From Streptomyces sp. Q6 (GTDB lineage Bacteria; Actinomycetota; Actinomycetes; Streptomycetales; Streptomycetaceae): a stretch of 64,000 nucleotides of DNA. Numbering within the stretch: position 1 is the stretch's first letter; the number at the start of each line of letters is the position of its first letter. Under the pieces are notes generated by a model. It was not told the DNA's origin. It ran no database searches and worked only from the letters and a program-made list of their open reading frames with translations. Where the stretch lies: assembly GCF_036967205.1 (NCBI RefSeq), contig NZ_CP146022.1, positions 5,332,001-5,396,000 on the forward strand, in the 5' to 3' direction. Positions 38,801 to 49,242 of the stretch are shown piece by piece. Both the position numbers and the translations under genes were made by a program.

Positions 38801-39076
38801 GGCGGTGACGGCGCCGACTCCCGCCACCTGCAAGGGAGTCGACCCGCCCTGCTTGGCGAACCGCTCCCCGAACGACATCTGCCCGGCCTCGGCCTCGTCC
38901 AGTGCCCTGCTGTACGCGGCGTACTCGTCGGCGGCCGTCTGCTCCATGGCGTCCAGCGCGCCGCGTGCCCGGGAGAGCAGCACCCCGCCGTCCGTACGTC
39001 CGCCCGACCGCCTGACCTCTTCCTCGACGGCGCGGGCCAACAGCCGCTCGGCCTCCGCCCGATGGCTGTCTCGCAT
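35867..39076 (-). CDS. STAND NTPase (NB-ARC) with TPR repeats and N-terminal membrane hairpin
   Basis: 1069-residue signalling ATPase. Parts in order: helical N-terminus; two adjacent hydrophobic segments (about 84-125, [20 protein letters not shown] ... [12 protein letters not shown]); NB-ARC core with Walker [11 protein letters not shown] (about 243-252), Walker [11 protein letters not shown] (about 334) and [12 protein letters not shown] (about 420); winged helix ([15 protein letters not shown]); long TPR array (about 640-960) with repeats of the GEAWAxxxLGQ type. Known: STAND proteins hold an inactive state until the repeats sense a ligand, then oligomerise. There is no recognisable effector domain such as nuclease or TIR. 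Role unknown. A gene alone, convergent with the reductase. Confidence 0.85.
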   Translation of the reverse strand: MRDSHRAEAERLLARAVEEEVRRSGGRTDGGVLLSRARGALDAMEQTAADEYAAYSRALDEAEAGQMSFGERFAKQGGSTPLQVAGVGAVTAVVADLILGTGTGIAVGAGAAVAVLGGAATLAKVAASHVPAASRSAGALSQPGGPEQLRLQWLTALEVRGIRPFLDQQRVLAATTGAGGAKKPTPQLRRTDKSAAARRRNVLEQSFGQLPEPEGPFAGRRVAMSRIAQWVHAARASTETRPTVVVLHGAPGSGRTTLAVRAAHELRDQFRGACVVDLRGDRADAPALTTRDALLHLLNRLGAPREQLLFRERSPQEQQVKRLSELYHQHLTGLPVTIVLDDAQDAQQVRTLIPERSDSLVVVTARKPLDLPEDTPAWVHHLPVEALDAAGAEELLRAAAEDTSGPYDAESSEAVRELCGGLPLALRVAGSAIGPRTTRQLAADLSAYGPVEPVERVLWLRYTDQSDPARRLLRRLALAGRASLGAAAAAALLATDEQEATRHLSALSRAGLVDHVRGSRYRLHDLVRTFAQARLADEEEPAERTAAQERLIQNYADLADSVIRLVDGNMSTRAGQMGPHGFTSLDAALRWLDDESSFITAALRHAEGVSQDAVLGLLGALCDYCLLRGDLYRLGEISELTQAIDQGLLVRSVQWRTGIAARQLGELDQARTTLSSVVDLYREAHHRAGEARALCSLGITLHHQGQLTEATAKLREALDLQTTPETKGDRGWTLHALAAVERDRAHVRESLSLLTDALALHRENESLHGEAWAHFQLGQLCLRMGDVPRADDELRTALDLYGRTRDARGEAWALTQLARARLVDGDASTAVDGLRQAASRHRDNEDARGEAWSYYYLGQALEETGNLDQAVRELERSRTMFSRMRDVYGLACARHHSARVTRDQRAAQTGSLRNSGFARQLLVDARADFRRIGVAHGEAWTCLELAVVDAGNARLQQAMALCEEAASLFASYGDRRGEDWAVFLRCTLLPYASPGGSEVGAAVAQEELAQLSRTPNPTRDGKLDDYVEAYGLLLERGVDLDAGWQAWRLGMVPNRHARDVMGVVVGEAA

Positions 39077-39195
39077 CGTTCGTCCCCCTCCGATGGTGTC
39101 AGTTCCGGCTCAAGTGTCCTGCGTATGGGGTGAAGGCGCGAGGGTCCCGCCGATCAAAGACGCGACGGCGACGGGCATGCGCGAGGATGGACGGT

Positions 39196-41235
<2,040 letters not shown>

Positions 41236-41252
41236 CGCGGTATAGCTACCGC

Positions 41253-41564
41253 ATGATCCACGCTCTGCTCACCGCCGCGCTCACCGGCGCCACGCTGCTC
41301 GCGACCCCCGCCGCCCCCGCTGCCGCCGACACGGTCCACCGGGGGACGACCGGGTGTTTCAGCTGGTCGTGGCAGGACGGTGGCACCCTGACGACGACCG
41401 TCTACTACCGCAATCACTGCCGCACCGCGCACACCTTCCGCATCCGGTGGTCGTCGGAGGCGTCCGGGACGGAGGACATCGACGTCGGCGGCGGGGACAA
41501 GGGGTCGACGTGGAGCTTCTACTCGCTGAAGCCGCTGGGCTTCGCCGACCTCGGGCGGGTCTAG
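41253..41564 (+). CDS. small secreted protein, function unknown
   Basis: 103 residues: Sec signal peptide (MIHALLTAALTGATLLATPA, cleavage near AAADT) and a mature part of about 75 residues rich in aromatic and Thr residues with two Cys (GCFSWSW and NHCRTAH) that could form one disulfide. Predicted all-beta. Ribosome-binding site weak. Convergent with the TetR gene, nine bases apart. Family not recognised. Confidence 0.7.
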   Translation: MIHALLTAALTGATLLATPAAPAAADTVHRGTTGCFSWSWQDGGTLTTTVYYRNHCRTAHTFRIRWSSEASGTEDIDVGGGDKGSTWSFYSLKPLGFADLGRV

Positions 41565-41573
41565 CGGGCTCTC

Positions 41574-42194
41574 CTAGAGCCCGTGCTGCACCGTGTCCAG
41601 GGCGCGCAGCACCAGGTCCCGCAGGTCGTCCTCGTGGTGGTGTTCGGCCCAGTACATCGTGGCCTGCATCATCGCGCCGACCAGCGACATGGCGTAGACG
41701 CGGACTTCGAGGTCGTCGGCGTCGCGGCCGGTGCGCTCCGCGATGACCCGGCACATCAGCCGGCCGGTGACGGACATCGACTCCATCATCCGGGAGCGCA
41801 CCGCGGGCGTCTCGACCTGGAGCCGCAGCCGCAGCCGGGTCACCTCCGGCGGTTCGTCCGCGAAGGCGAGCTCCAGGCTGCGGTCGATGACGTGCCGTAC
41901 GGAGTCGACGACCGACTCGTCGGCGGGGCGCGCCCGCAGTTCCCGTTCGAGGACCGGGTCGAACTCGTCGGTGAGGACGATGTCCTCCTTGGTCGGGAAG
42001 TAGCGGAAGACCGTGGAGGGCGACACCTCGGCGGCCTCGGCGATCTGCTCGACCGTCGTCGCGTCGTACCCCTGCTCGGCGATCAGGCGGTACGTCGCCT
42101 CGCGGATCGCCGTCCTGGTCTTGATCTTCTTGCGCTCGCGGAGCCCGACCTTGGGCTCCGCGGGCGTCTGTGCTGACGCGGCCATGGCCCTCAT
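41574..42194 (-). CDS. TetR family regulator of the adjacent MFS exporter
   Basis: 206 residues (203 if the internal ATG at 42185 is used). Helix-turn-helix at about 22-66 (TRTAIREATYRLIAEQGYDA; VSPSTVFRYFPTKED) and a ligand/dimer domain. It begins two bases after the MFS stop codon, so the two form one operon with translational coupling. It likely represses the shared promoter at the large palindrome at 43751-43797 and lets go when the exporter's substrate binds. Confidence 0.88.
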   Translation of the reverse strand: MRAMAASAQTPAEPKVGLRERKKIKTRTAIREATYRLIAEQGYDATTVEQIAEAAEVSPSTVFRYFPTKEDIVLTDEFDPVLERELRARPADESVVDSVRHVIDRSLELAFADEPPEVTRLRLRLQVETPAVRSRMMESMSVTGRLMCRVIAERTGRDADDLEVRVYAMSLVGAMMQATMYWAEHHHEDDLRDLVLRALDTVQHGL

Positions 42195-42196
42195 TC

Positions 42197-43762
42197 TCAG
42201 GCATCGGCGCTGACCGGGGCCACCTCCGTGCCGGCGGGGGCGTCCCCGGCGGGCCGGACGCGGCCGGGCATCAGGGCCGCGGTGAGCAGGGCGGCCGCCA
42301 GGGCGGCGATCCCGATGACGGCCAGGGCGAGGGTCATGCCGTGGACGAACGCGGAGTCGGCCGAGGCCGCGAGCGCCGGTTCGCCGAGCTTTCCGGCCAC
42401 CGCGTGGGCGCCGACGACCGAGTCGCGGGCCGTGTCCGCCGCCGGGCCCGGCAGGCCCGCGGTGCTCAACCGGCCCGAGTACGCCCCGGCGAGCAGGGCG
42501 CCGAGCAGGGCGACACCGAGCGCGCTGCCCGTCTGCCGCACCGTGGAGAGCAGGCCCGAACCGCGGCCCGCCTGGTCCTTGTCGAGCGTGGCCATGGCAC
42601 CGCCCATCGCGGGGATCATGGCGAAGGCCATGCCGATCCCGGCGATCGACAGCCACAGCGCGGTGAACCCGTACCCGGAGCCGACCGTCGTGCGGGCCCC
42701 GAGGAACGCGGCGAAGGCGAGCACGGTGAGCGCCGTGCAGACCACCGCCCGTGCCCCGAACCGGGTGACCAGCGGCTGCGCCAGTCTCGCCGCGAGCAGC
42801 ATGCCGCCCATCAGGGGCAGGACGCGCAGTCCGGTGCCGAGCGCGTCCGTGCCGAGTACGGCCTGGAGGTACGGCGGCAGCAGGAACAGCACGCCGGACA
42901 GGACGAACATGCCGAGCGTGGCGGCCAGGGTGTTGCTGAGGAAGCCGCGGTGGGTCAGGAGCGAGAGGTCCAGCATGGGCCGGGCGCTGCCCCGCTCCCG
43001 CGGCACCAGCGCCCCGAGCAGGACGGCGGCGGTGACGAAGGCGCCGATGACGACGGCGTCCGTCCACCCCTTCCCGGGGCCCTCGATGATCCCGTAGATG
43101 AGGGAGCCGAGGCCGAGTGCGGTCAGTGCCGTGGAGACGATGTCCACCTTCGGCGCCGCCGGGTCCCGGCTCTCGGGCAGCAGGAACAGGCAGGCGATGA
43201 TGCCGATCGCGACCATCGGCACGTTCAGGACGAAGACCGAGCCCCACCAGAAGTGGTCGAGCAGCCAGCCGCCGATGATCGGGCCGAGCGGCATGCCGAG
43301 CGCGGAGGCCGCCGAGATGGCGCCCAGGGCCTTGGTCTGTTCCTCGCGCGGGAACAGCGACGGCAGCACGGACAGGGCGAGCGGCATCACGAACGCCGCG
43401 CCGATCCCCATCAGGGCGCGGGCCGCGATGACCCCGTGCGCGTCGGAGGAGAGCGCGCCCACGACGGACGCCGCGAGGAAGACGCCGAGTCCGCCGATCA
43501 GCATCCGGCGCCGGCCGAACCGGTCGCCGAGCAGTCCGGCCGGGAGCATCAGCGCCGCGAACACCACGATGTACGCGTCCGCCATCCACTGCTGCTGCCC
43601 GGTGGTGGCGCCGAGCTGCCCGGCGATCGTCGGGAGCGCCACGTTCAGGATCGTCGTGTCGAAGCCGAGCACGAGCATGCTCGCGACCAGGGCACCGAGG
43701 GCCCACCAGCGCCGGGGGTCCGGGCGCGACTCCCTCGTCCGAGGTTGAGTGACAGTAACCAT
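42197..43762 (-). CDS. MFS multidrug exporter, DHA2 (14-TMS) family
   Basis: 521-residue proton-driven exporter. Motif A GLLGDRFGRRRMLIGG between helices 2 and 3, helix 1 with MLVLGFDTTILNVALP (motif D1) and motif C-like GPIIGGWLLDHF; about 14 helices. It exports hydrophobic drugs or natural products; substrate not readable. The start codon lies inside a 47-bp palindrome that also contains the promoter. First gene of an operon with the TetR regulator. Confidence 0.92.
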   Translation of the reverse strand: MVTVTQPRTRESRPDPRRWWALGALVASMLVLGFDTTILNVALPTIAGQLGATTGQQQWMADAYIVVFAALMLPAGLLGDRFGRRRMLIGGLGVFLAASVVGALSSDAHGVIAARALMGIGAAFVMPLALSVLPSLFPREEQTKALGAISAASALGMPLGPIIGGWLLDHFWWGSVFVLNVPMVAIGIIACLFLLPESRDPAAPKVDIVSTALTALGLGSLIYGIIEGPGKGWTDAVVIGAFVTAAVLLGALVPRERGSARPMLDLSLLTHRGFLSNTLAATLGMFVLSGVLFLLPPYLQAVLGTDALGTGLRVLPLMGGMLLAARLAQPLVTRFGARAVVCTALTVLAFAAFLGARTTVGSGYGFTALWLSIAGIGMAFAMIPAMGGAMATLDKDQAGRGSGLLSTVRQTGSALGVALLGALLAGAYSGRLSTAGLPGPAADTARDSVVGAHAVAGKLGEPALAASADSAFVHGMTLALAVIGIAALAAALLTAALMPGRVRPAGDAPAGTEVAPVSADA

Positions 43763-43797
43763 GAAATGAGAGTAGCTCTCATTTCATGGTTACTGTC
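43751..43797 (-). promoter_or_regulatory. 47-bp perfect palindrome: promoter, operator and start codon of the MFS operon
   Basis: Arms of 22 bases (43751-43772 and 43776-43797) match perfectly around TAG. On the minus strand TTGACA (43799-43794) and TACTCT (43774-43769) give a promoter with a 19-base spacer. The -10 ends six bases before the ATG at 43762, so the message should be leaderless. The palindrome is the obvious TetR operator. Confidence 0.7.
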
Positions 43798-43853
43798 AAT
43801 ATCGAGTCCCTGTCGGGAGAGGGCTGGAGACCCACGCTCCGGGCGCACGAAAA

Positions 43854-43877
43854 AGGCCGCGGCGTGAGCCGCGGCCT
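43854..43877 (-). terminator. terminator of the haemolysin III-type gene
   Basis: AGGCCGCGGC/GCCGCGGCCT with a four-base loop, followed on the minus strand by TTTTT. A canonical intrinsic terminator 22 bases after the stop. Confidence 0.9.
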
Positions 43878-43899
43878 CAGGGAGGGATGGGGGAGAAGG

Positions 43900-44583
43900 T
43901 CAGGCGTGCTGGTACGCCACCAGGGAGATGCCGACGTAGTGCACGACGAAGGCGGCGAGCGTGAGGGAGTGGAACACCTCGTGGAAGCCGAACCAGCGCG
44001 GGGACGGGTTCGGGCGCTTGATGCCGTAGATCACGCCGCCCGCGCTGTAGAGCACTCCGCCCACGACGACCAGGACGAGCACCGCGATGCCGCCGGTGCG
44101 CAGGAAGTCGGGAAGGAAGAAGACGGCCGCCCAGCCCATCGCGATGTAGCAGGGGGTGTAGAGCCAGCGCGGGGCGCCGACCCAGAAGACGCGGAAGGCG
44201 ATGCCCGCCGCGGCCGCCGCCCAGATGCTCCACAGCAGAGCGTCGCCCTTGCCGTCCGGCAGCAGCAGCATCGTCAGCGGCGTGTACGTGCCCGCGATGA
44301 TCAGGAAGATGTTCGCGTGGTCGAGCCGGCGCAGCACGCCGTCCGCGCGCGGGCCCCAGTTGCCCCGGTGGTAGAGCGCGCTCACGCCGAACAGCAGGCA
44401 GGCCGTCAGGGCGAAGATGCCGCAGGCGATCCGGCCGCGTGTGGAGTCGGCGAGCGCGGTGAGGAAGAGGCCGGAGATCAGCACGGCGGGGAACATGCCG
44501 GCATGCAACCAGCCGCGCATTCTCGGCTTCAGCAACGGCGGTTCGACAGCGGTGGCTTCGGTCTGCTCTGCGGCGACGCTCAT
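43900..44583 (-). CDS. haemolysin III / PAQR family membrane protein
   Basis: 227 residues with seven predicted helices. PAQR signatures: GVSALYHRG with the first conserved His, LDHANIFLIIAGTYTP with Asp and His, and FGFHEVFHSL with the two C-terminal His that bind zinc in this hydrolase-like superfamily. Bacterial members are called haemolysin III, but haemolysis is doubtful; roles in lipid or ceramide-like hydrolysis have been proposed. ATG at 44583 (MSVAAEQTEA). Confidence 0.9.
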   Translation of the reverse strand: MSVAAEQTEATAVEPPLLKPRMRGWLHAGMFPAVLISGLFLTALADSTRGRIACGIFALTACLLFGVSALYHRGNWGPRADGVLRRLDHANIFLIIAGTYTPLTMLLLPDGKGDALLWSIWAAAAAGIAFRVFWVGAPRWLYTPCYIAMGWAAVFFLPDFLRTGGIAVLVLVVVGGVLYSAGGVIYGIKRPNPSPRWFGFHEVFHSLTLAAFVVHYVGISLVAYQHA

Positions 44584-44594
44584 CCGGGAATGGT

Positions 44595-44658
44595 ACCTAC
44601 GCACCCGTAGGTCGTGGATATGGCAGGCGTCAGATCTCACCTGGGGTTAACCCCAGGT
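44595..44658. promoter_or_regulatory. two palindromes in the hlyIII-pckA intergenic region
   Basis: ACCTACGCACCCGTAGGT (44595-44612, six-base arms) lies just before the haemolysin III-type start. ACCTGGGGTTAACCCCAGGT (44639-44658) is a perfect 20-bp palindrome. Either could be an operator. The rest of the 297-bp gap up to pckA shows no gene. Confidence 0.5.
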
Positions 44659-44880
44659 CGCGGAAGTGTCCTGATCCCTAACCCATCGGCAACGAGTGGC
44701 GATGCTCACGCCGCTCACGTGTGAAGCCCCCTGGACAGATGGGCGAAACGGTCGGATGATCAAATGAGTGCGGTCGGCACCGGATGAGCGCTCGCTGGAT
44801 TTCAGTGGAACGGGAGGCGCAGCGTCCGGGTCGCGGCCCCCACGGGGCACCCAACTCAACATCCTCATTTAGGAGCGATC

Positions 44881-46710
44881 GTGGCGCGCGACATCGCGGC
44901 TTCCGCCCTGGGCACCCTCCCGACCAACCACCAGGAACTGATCTCGTGGGTCAACGAGATCGTGGAACTGACGCAGCCGGACAGCGTGGTCTGGTGCGAC
45001 GGCTCCGAGGCCGAGTACGAGCGGCTCGCCGAGGAGCTCGTCGCCAAGGGGACGTTCAAGAAGCTCGACCCGATCAAGCGCCCCAACTCCTACTACGCCG
45101 CGTCCGACCCGACCGATGTCGCGCGGGTCGAGGACCGTACGTTCATCTGCTCCAAGGAGGAGAAGGACGCGGGCCCGACCAATCACTGGAAGGACCCCGC
45201 CGAGATGCGGGAGATCTTCGCGGGCGAGAAGGGCGTCTTCCGCGGCTCGATGAAGGGCCGGACGATGTACGTCGTCCCGTTCTGCATGGGCCCGCTGGGC
45301 TCGCCGCTGTCCGCGATCGGCGTCGAGATCACCGACTCGGCGTACGTCGCCGTGTCCATGCGCACCATGACCCGGATGGGCCAGCCGGTCCTGGACGAAC
45401 TCGGTGAGGACGGCTTCTTCGTGAAGGCCGTGCACACGCTGGGCGCCCCGCTGGCCGAGGGCGAGCAGGACGTCCCGTGGCCGTGCAACGCGACGAAGTA
45501 CATCTCGCACTTCCCCGAGGACCGGGAGATCTGGTCGTACGGCTCCGGCTACGGCGGCAACGCCCTGCTCGGAAAGAAGTGCTACGCCCTGCGCATCGCG
45601 TCCGTCATGGCGCGCGACGAGGGCTGGCTCGCCGAGCACATGCTGATCCTGAAGCTGACCCCGCCGACCGGGGAGTCGACGTACGTCGCCGCGGCCTTCC
45701 CGTCCGCGTGCGGCAAGACGAACCTGGCGATGCTGGAGCCCACGATCTCCGGCTGGACCGTCGAGACGATCGGCGACGACATCGCCTGGATGCGGTTCGG
45801 TGAGGACGGCCGGCTCTACGCGATCAACCCCGAGGCCGGCTTCTTCGGTGTCGCGCCCGGCACCGGTGAGCACACCAACGCCAACGCCATGAAGACCCTG
45901 TGGGGCAACTCCGTCTTCACGAACGTCGCGCTCACCGACGACAACGACGTGTGGTGGGAGGGGATGACCGAGGAGACCCCGGCGCACCTCACGGACTGGA
46001 AGGGCAACTCCTGGACGCCCGAGTCGGACACCCCGGCCGCGCACCCCAACGCCCGCTTCACCACCCCCGCGTCGCAGTGCCCGATCATCGCGCCCGAGTG
46101 GGAGGACCCCAAGGGCGTGCCGATCTCGGCGATCCTGTTCGGCGGCCGCCGCGCCTCGGCCGTGCCGCTGGTCACCGAGTCCTTCGACTGGAACCACGGC
46201 GTCTTCCTCGGCGCGAACGTGGCCTCCGAGAAGACCGCCGCCGCCGAGGGCAAGGTCGGCGAGCTGCGCCGCGACCCGTTCGCCATGCTGCCGTTCTGCG
46301 GCTACAACATGGGCGACTACATGGGGCACTGGGTCGACGTCGCCAAGGGCAAGGACGCCGCCAAGCTCCCGAAGATCTACTACGTCAACTGGTTCCGCAA
46401 GGACGCGAACGGGCGCTTCGTGTGGCCCGGGTTCGGTGAGAACTCCCGCGTGCTGAAGTGGATCGTGGACCGCCTCGACGGCCGGGCGGAAGGTGTCGAG
46501 ACCCCGATCGGCATCCTCCCGACCAAGGAATCCCTGGACACGGTCGGCCTCGATCTGGCCGACGCCGACCTGGAGTTCCTGCTCACCGTCGACAAGGAGG
46601 TCTGGCGCGAGGAAGCCGCACTGGTACCGGAGCACCTCAACACGTTCGGCGATCACACGCCGACCGAGCTGTGGGACGAATACCGCAAGCTGGTGGCACG
46701 CCTCGGCTGA
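44881..46710 (+). CDS. pckA: phosphoenolpyruvate carboxykinase (GTP)
   Basis: Converts oxaloacetate and GTP to PEP, CO2 and GDP; key step of gluconeogenesis at the anaplerotic node. 609 residues, the length of the GTP-type family. The P-loop-like kinase motif [13 protein letters not shown] is at about 273-285, with the reactive Cys of GTP-type enzymes. [24 protein letters not shown] and [18 protein letters not shown] are also typical. GTG start with TAGGAG upstream. Monocistronic, ended by a strong hairpin. Confidence 0.95.
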   Translation: MARDIAASALGTLPTNHQELISWVNEIVELTQPDSVVWCDGSEAEYERLAEELVAKGTFKKLDPIKRPNSYYAASDPTDVARVEDRTFICSKEEKDAGPTNHWKDPAEMREIFAGEKGVFRGSMKGRTMYVVPFCMGPLGSPLSAIGVEITDSAYVAVSMRTMTRMGQPVLDELGEDGFFVKAVHTLGAPLAEGEQDVPWPCNATKYISHFPEDREIWSYGSGYGGNALLGKKCYALRIASVMARDEGWLAEHMLILKLTPPTGESTYVAAAFPSACGKTNLAMLEPTISGWTVETIGDDIAWMRFGEDGRLYAINPEAGFFGVAPGTGEHTNANAMKTLWGNSVFTNVALTDDNDVWWEGMTEETPAHLTDWKGNSWTPESDTPAAHPNARFTTPASQCPIIAPEWEDPKGVPISAILFGGRRASAVPLVTESFDWNHGVFLGANVASEKTAAAEGKVGELRRDPFAMLPFCGYNMGDYMGHWVDVAKGKDAAKLPKIYYVNWFRKDANGRFVWPGFGENSRVLKWIVDRLDGRAEGVETPIGILPTKESLDTVGLDLADADLEFLLTVDKEVWREEAALVPEHLNTFGDHTPTELWDEYRKLVARLG

Positions 46711-46720
46711 CGCCGGACCT

Positions 46721-46758
46721 GACCGAGCCCCCGCACAACGGCGTGCGGGGGCTCGGTC
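46721..46758 (+). terminator. pckA terminator
   Basis: Perfect 16-pair stem (46721-46736 with 46743-46758) and six-base loop, ten bases after the pckA stop. Confidence 0.88.
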
Positions 46759-46880
46759 GTGTGCGCGATCATCTGAGCACCGCATGACCACCCTTCACAG
46801 GTTCCCCACATGTTTCAATGGCCTCACAAGTGCGCTCATCGAGGGGGATGAGACGCCAATTCAGCCTGTGGGGGGCATAG

Positions 46881-48617
46881 TTGAGCACGTCTCAGCACAT
46901 CAGACGCACGGCCGCACTCCTGGTGGCCGGCGTACTCGGCGCCGCCGGCCTGGTCACCGGCACCGCGTCGCAGGCGCTCGCCGCGACACCCGCCGACACC
47001 GCCGTGAAGCTTCCCGTCACCAGCTTCTCGGCGCTGGCCGTCGACTCGGCGCACCAGCGGGTCTTCGTCTCCGAGGGCAACGCGGAGTACCCGACCACCC
47101 CGGCCGTGCACGTCTACGACTTCGACGGCAAGAAGGTCGCCACGGTCGCCGTGCCCACCTTCGCGTCGGGTCTCGGCCTCAGCGCCGACGGCAACACCCT
47201 GTACGTGTCGCAGAAGAACGCCATCCTGAGCTACGACACGTCCACGTTGGAGCAGTCGGCGCGGGCCAACGCCGAGTACGACACCTGCGGGCGCTCGCTC
47301 GCCGTCGCGGGCGGCCGGGTGTGGCACACCACCAAGTACGAGTACCAGTCCGGCTACTGCGCGACCGGGTACACCTTCCTCGACCGGATCAGCGGCCCGT
47401 CGCCGCGCACCGGCTGGGGCGACTACGGACGGATCCAGCTGTTCGGCGGCGGCCCCGCCGCGCCCGACCGCCTCTACGCCGCGCAGGAGCTGAGCAGCGC
47501 CGCGCCGAACCCGTTCCTGACCGCGTTCAAGGCCGACGCCGACGATCCCGTGCGCGGGCCCGAGCGCCGGTTCGCCGACGCCGACGGCAAGGGCGCGCTC
47601 GACTTCAAGGACCTCGCGCCCAGCGCCGACGGCACCAAGGTCGCGGTCGCCGACGCGGCGCGCGGGACCCTGCTGTTGAACGCCGACGACCTCAGCACCG
47701 CGTCCGGCCAGTACCAGGCGCTGCCCGACGGCGCGAAGGCCTCCGCGGTCGCCTTCAGCGGTGACGGCAAGTACGTCGCACGCGGCGCGGCCGCCTACGG
47801 CTCCACGCCCGACCTGCTGATCCAGCCCGCGGACCCGGCCGACACGACCGCGCCCCTGGAGTTCGCCTTCGAGGGCAGCCTCGACGGCGACGCGGTCGTC
47901 CCGCGCGGCCTCGCGTTCGCCGGGGACGGCTCGCGCCTCTTCGCCGTCACGAACCACGGCGGCTACGAGTACTGGCTGCACATCATCACCCCGCCCGCCG
48001 CGCAGTACGACGCGCGCTTCGCGAGCGGCCTGACGCAGAGCCCGAGCGGCGCCGTCATCGGCGAACCGGTCGCCCTGCGCGGGAAGCTGGAGTTCGACGG
48101 CGGCACGCCCGCCGCCCCCGCGAGGATCACCGCCGTACGCAAGGACGCCGACGGCACGACCACCGAGCTGAACCCGGTCAAGCTCGCCGCCGACGGCTCG
48201 TTCACCGTGCTCGACGTCCCCGACCGGGTCGGCGAGGCCACCTACACGGTGTCGTACCTGGGCGACCTGACCCACCGCCCCGCCGAGGACGTCGTGAAGA
48301 CGGTGCAGGTTGGCAAGGCGCCGACCACGATCGCGCTGACCGCGCCCACGGAGGCCACCAAGAGCGGCGGCGTCGAGATCACGGGCACGTTCACCGCGGC
48401 GGGCCCGGCGCTGTCCGGCGCGGCGTCGCTGTCCGTGGAGCGCACGGACCGCCTCGGCACGCAGGCGCTCCCGACGGTGGAGGTGTCCGCGGACGGCACG
48501 TTCACGGTGCGGGACTTCCCGCGGACCACGAAGTCCGTGATGTACAAGGTGAGTTGGCCGGGGGACGCGACGCACGGGGCGTCCTCCGCCTCGGCGGTCG
48601 TCACCGTCAGGCGCTGA
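46881..48617 (+). CDS. secreted beta-propeller protein with Ig-like C-terminal repeats
   Basis: 578 residues. Sec signal (about 9-35: TAALLVAGVLGAAGLVTGTA). A YVTN/WD40-like propeller follows (about 40-375), with repeats such as FASGLGLSADGNTLYVSQKN and GLAFAGDGSRLFAVTNHGG. Two bacterial Ig-like domains come last (about 385-578, ADGSFTVLDVPD ... ADGTFTVRDFPR). No catalytic residues recognised; probably a binding or surface protein. TTG start at 46881, behind GGGGGG. Ended by a hairpin. Confidence 0.82.
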   Translation: MSTSQHIRRTAALLVAGVLGAAGLVTGTASQALAATPADTAVKLPVTSFSALAVDSAHQRVFVSEGNAEYPTTPAVHVYDFDGKKVATVAVPTFASGLGLSADGNTLYVSQKNAILSYDTSTLEQSARANAEYDTCGRSLAVAGGRVWHTTKYEYQSGYCATGYTFLDRISGPSPRTGWGDYGRIQLFGGGPAAPDRLYAAQELSSAAPNPFLTAFKADADDPVRGPERRFADADGKGALDFKDLAPSADGTKVAVADAARGTLLLNADDLSTASGQYQALPDGAKASAVAFSGDGKYVARGAAAYGSTPDLLIQPADPADTTAPLEFAFEGSLDGDAVVPRGLAFAGDGSRLFAVTNHGGYEYWLHIITPPAAQYDARFASGLTQSPSGAVIGEPVALRGKLEFDGGTPAAPARITAVRKDADGTTTELNPVKLAADGSFTVLDVPDRVGEATYTVSYLGDLTHRPAEDVVKTVQVGKAPTTIALTAPTEATKSGGVEITGTFTAAGPALSGAASLSVERTDRLGTQALPTVEVSADGTFTVRDFPRTTKSVMYKVSWPGDATHGASSASAVVTVRR

Positions 48618-48624
48618 CCCGAAA

Positions 48625-48664
48625 GAGCGGGGCCGGTGACCGTCGACGGCCACCGGCCCCGCTC
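48625..48664 (+). terminator. hairpin terminator
   Basis: GAGCGGGGCCGGTG (48625-48638) pairs perfectly with 48651-48664, directly after the propeller gene. Confidence 0.82.
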
Positions 48665-48711
48665 CTCCCGGTATCCAAGCGGAGGGGGGCTGTACGGCTG
48701 ACGGCTGACGG

Positions 48712-49125
48712 CTACGCGGAGACGAGGCGCTGCGCGCCCGCGTGGTACTCCATGCGCCGGGCCGCCAGGATCGCGGCGGCGGTGTCCGCGCGGGACGCGG
48801 CGACGACGAGGGCGCGGCCCGCGAGGGCGTGCGCGCGTCGGTGCAGTGCGACGGCCTGCGACGCGGGGTCGGCGGCGGCGACAGCGGCCCGCACCGGCGG
48901 GTGACCACCGCGCAGCCGGGCCACCTGCGCGGCCAGCTCCTCGGCCGCCGCGTCCAACTCCTCGTCCCTGGAGGGGAGTTGGCGCAGCTCGTCGGTGACC
49001 GTGAGGAGCGCCGCGAGATGTCCGGCGAGCTGGATGTCCAGCTCCTCCTCGCGGGTGCGGTGCGGGAAGTCGACGCTCTCGGCCGCCACGGTGTGGACCG
49101 ACTTGGTGCGGATCGGCTCGTACAT
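48712..49125 (-). CDS. hypothetical helical protein
   Basis: 137-residue cytosolic protein, almost all alpha-helical, Ala- and Arg-rich (LAGHLAALLTVTDELRQLPS; VALHRRAHALAGRALVVAAS). The N-terminus MYEPIRTKSVHTV is conserved-looking; GGAGG sits six bases before this ATG, which decides the start at 49125. Function unknown. Its upstream region carries paired TTAGA/TCTAA palindromes, so it is probably under a dedicated regulator. Confidence 0.72.
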   Translation of the reverse strand: MYEPIRTKSVHTVAAESVDFPHRTREEELDIQLAGHLAALLTVTDELRQLPSRDEELDAAAEELAAQVARLRGGHPPVRAAVAAADPASQAVALHRRAHALAGRALVVAASRADTAAAILAARRMEYHAGAQRLVSA

Positions 49126-49169
49126 GGGAGGCCTCCAGGGCGGGCGCGGCAGCTTGGCCTCCATCGTAC

Positions 49170-49201
49170 CTTAGAACGTGTCTAAGTTAGACCTTGTCTA
49201 A
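49170..49201 (-). promoter_or_regulatory. two adjacent TTAGA/TCTAA operators
   Basis: CTTAGAACGTGTCTAAG (49170-49186, six-base arms, five-base gap) and TTAGACCTTGTCTAA (49187-49201, six-base arms, three-base gap) lie end to end about 45 bases before the hypothetical gene. The low GC content stands out locally. Likely binding sites for one dimeric regulator. Confidence 0.55.
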
Positions 49202-49242
49202 GGTAGGTCGTGTCCGAGGTGCGGCGCGCCCGAGGGGGCCGG

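Noticed and set aside
35294-39133. Plus-strand open frame of almost 1280 codons opposite the STAND gene
   Set aside because: Shadow frame; low-complexity Arg/Gly/Ala/Pro sequence with no recognisable protein, while the minus strand has clear NTPase and TPR motifs.
43786-44610. Plus-strand frame beginning MVTVN inside the large palindrome
   Set aside because: Its first codons mirror the MFS start because of the palindrome. The rest is antisense to the haemolysin III-type gene and not protein-like.
49168-49204. Iron-regulator (DmdR/IdeR) box
   Set aside because: The iron box consensus is TTAGGTTAGGCTAACCTAA-like. Here the half-site is TTAGAC and the symmetry and spacing differ.
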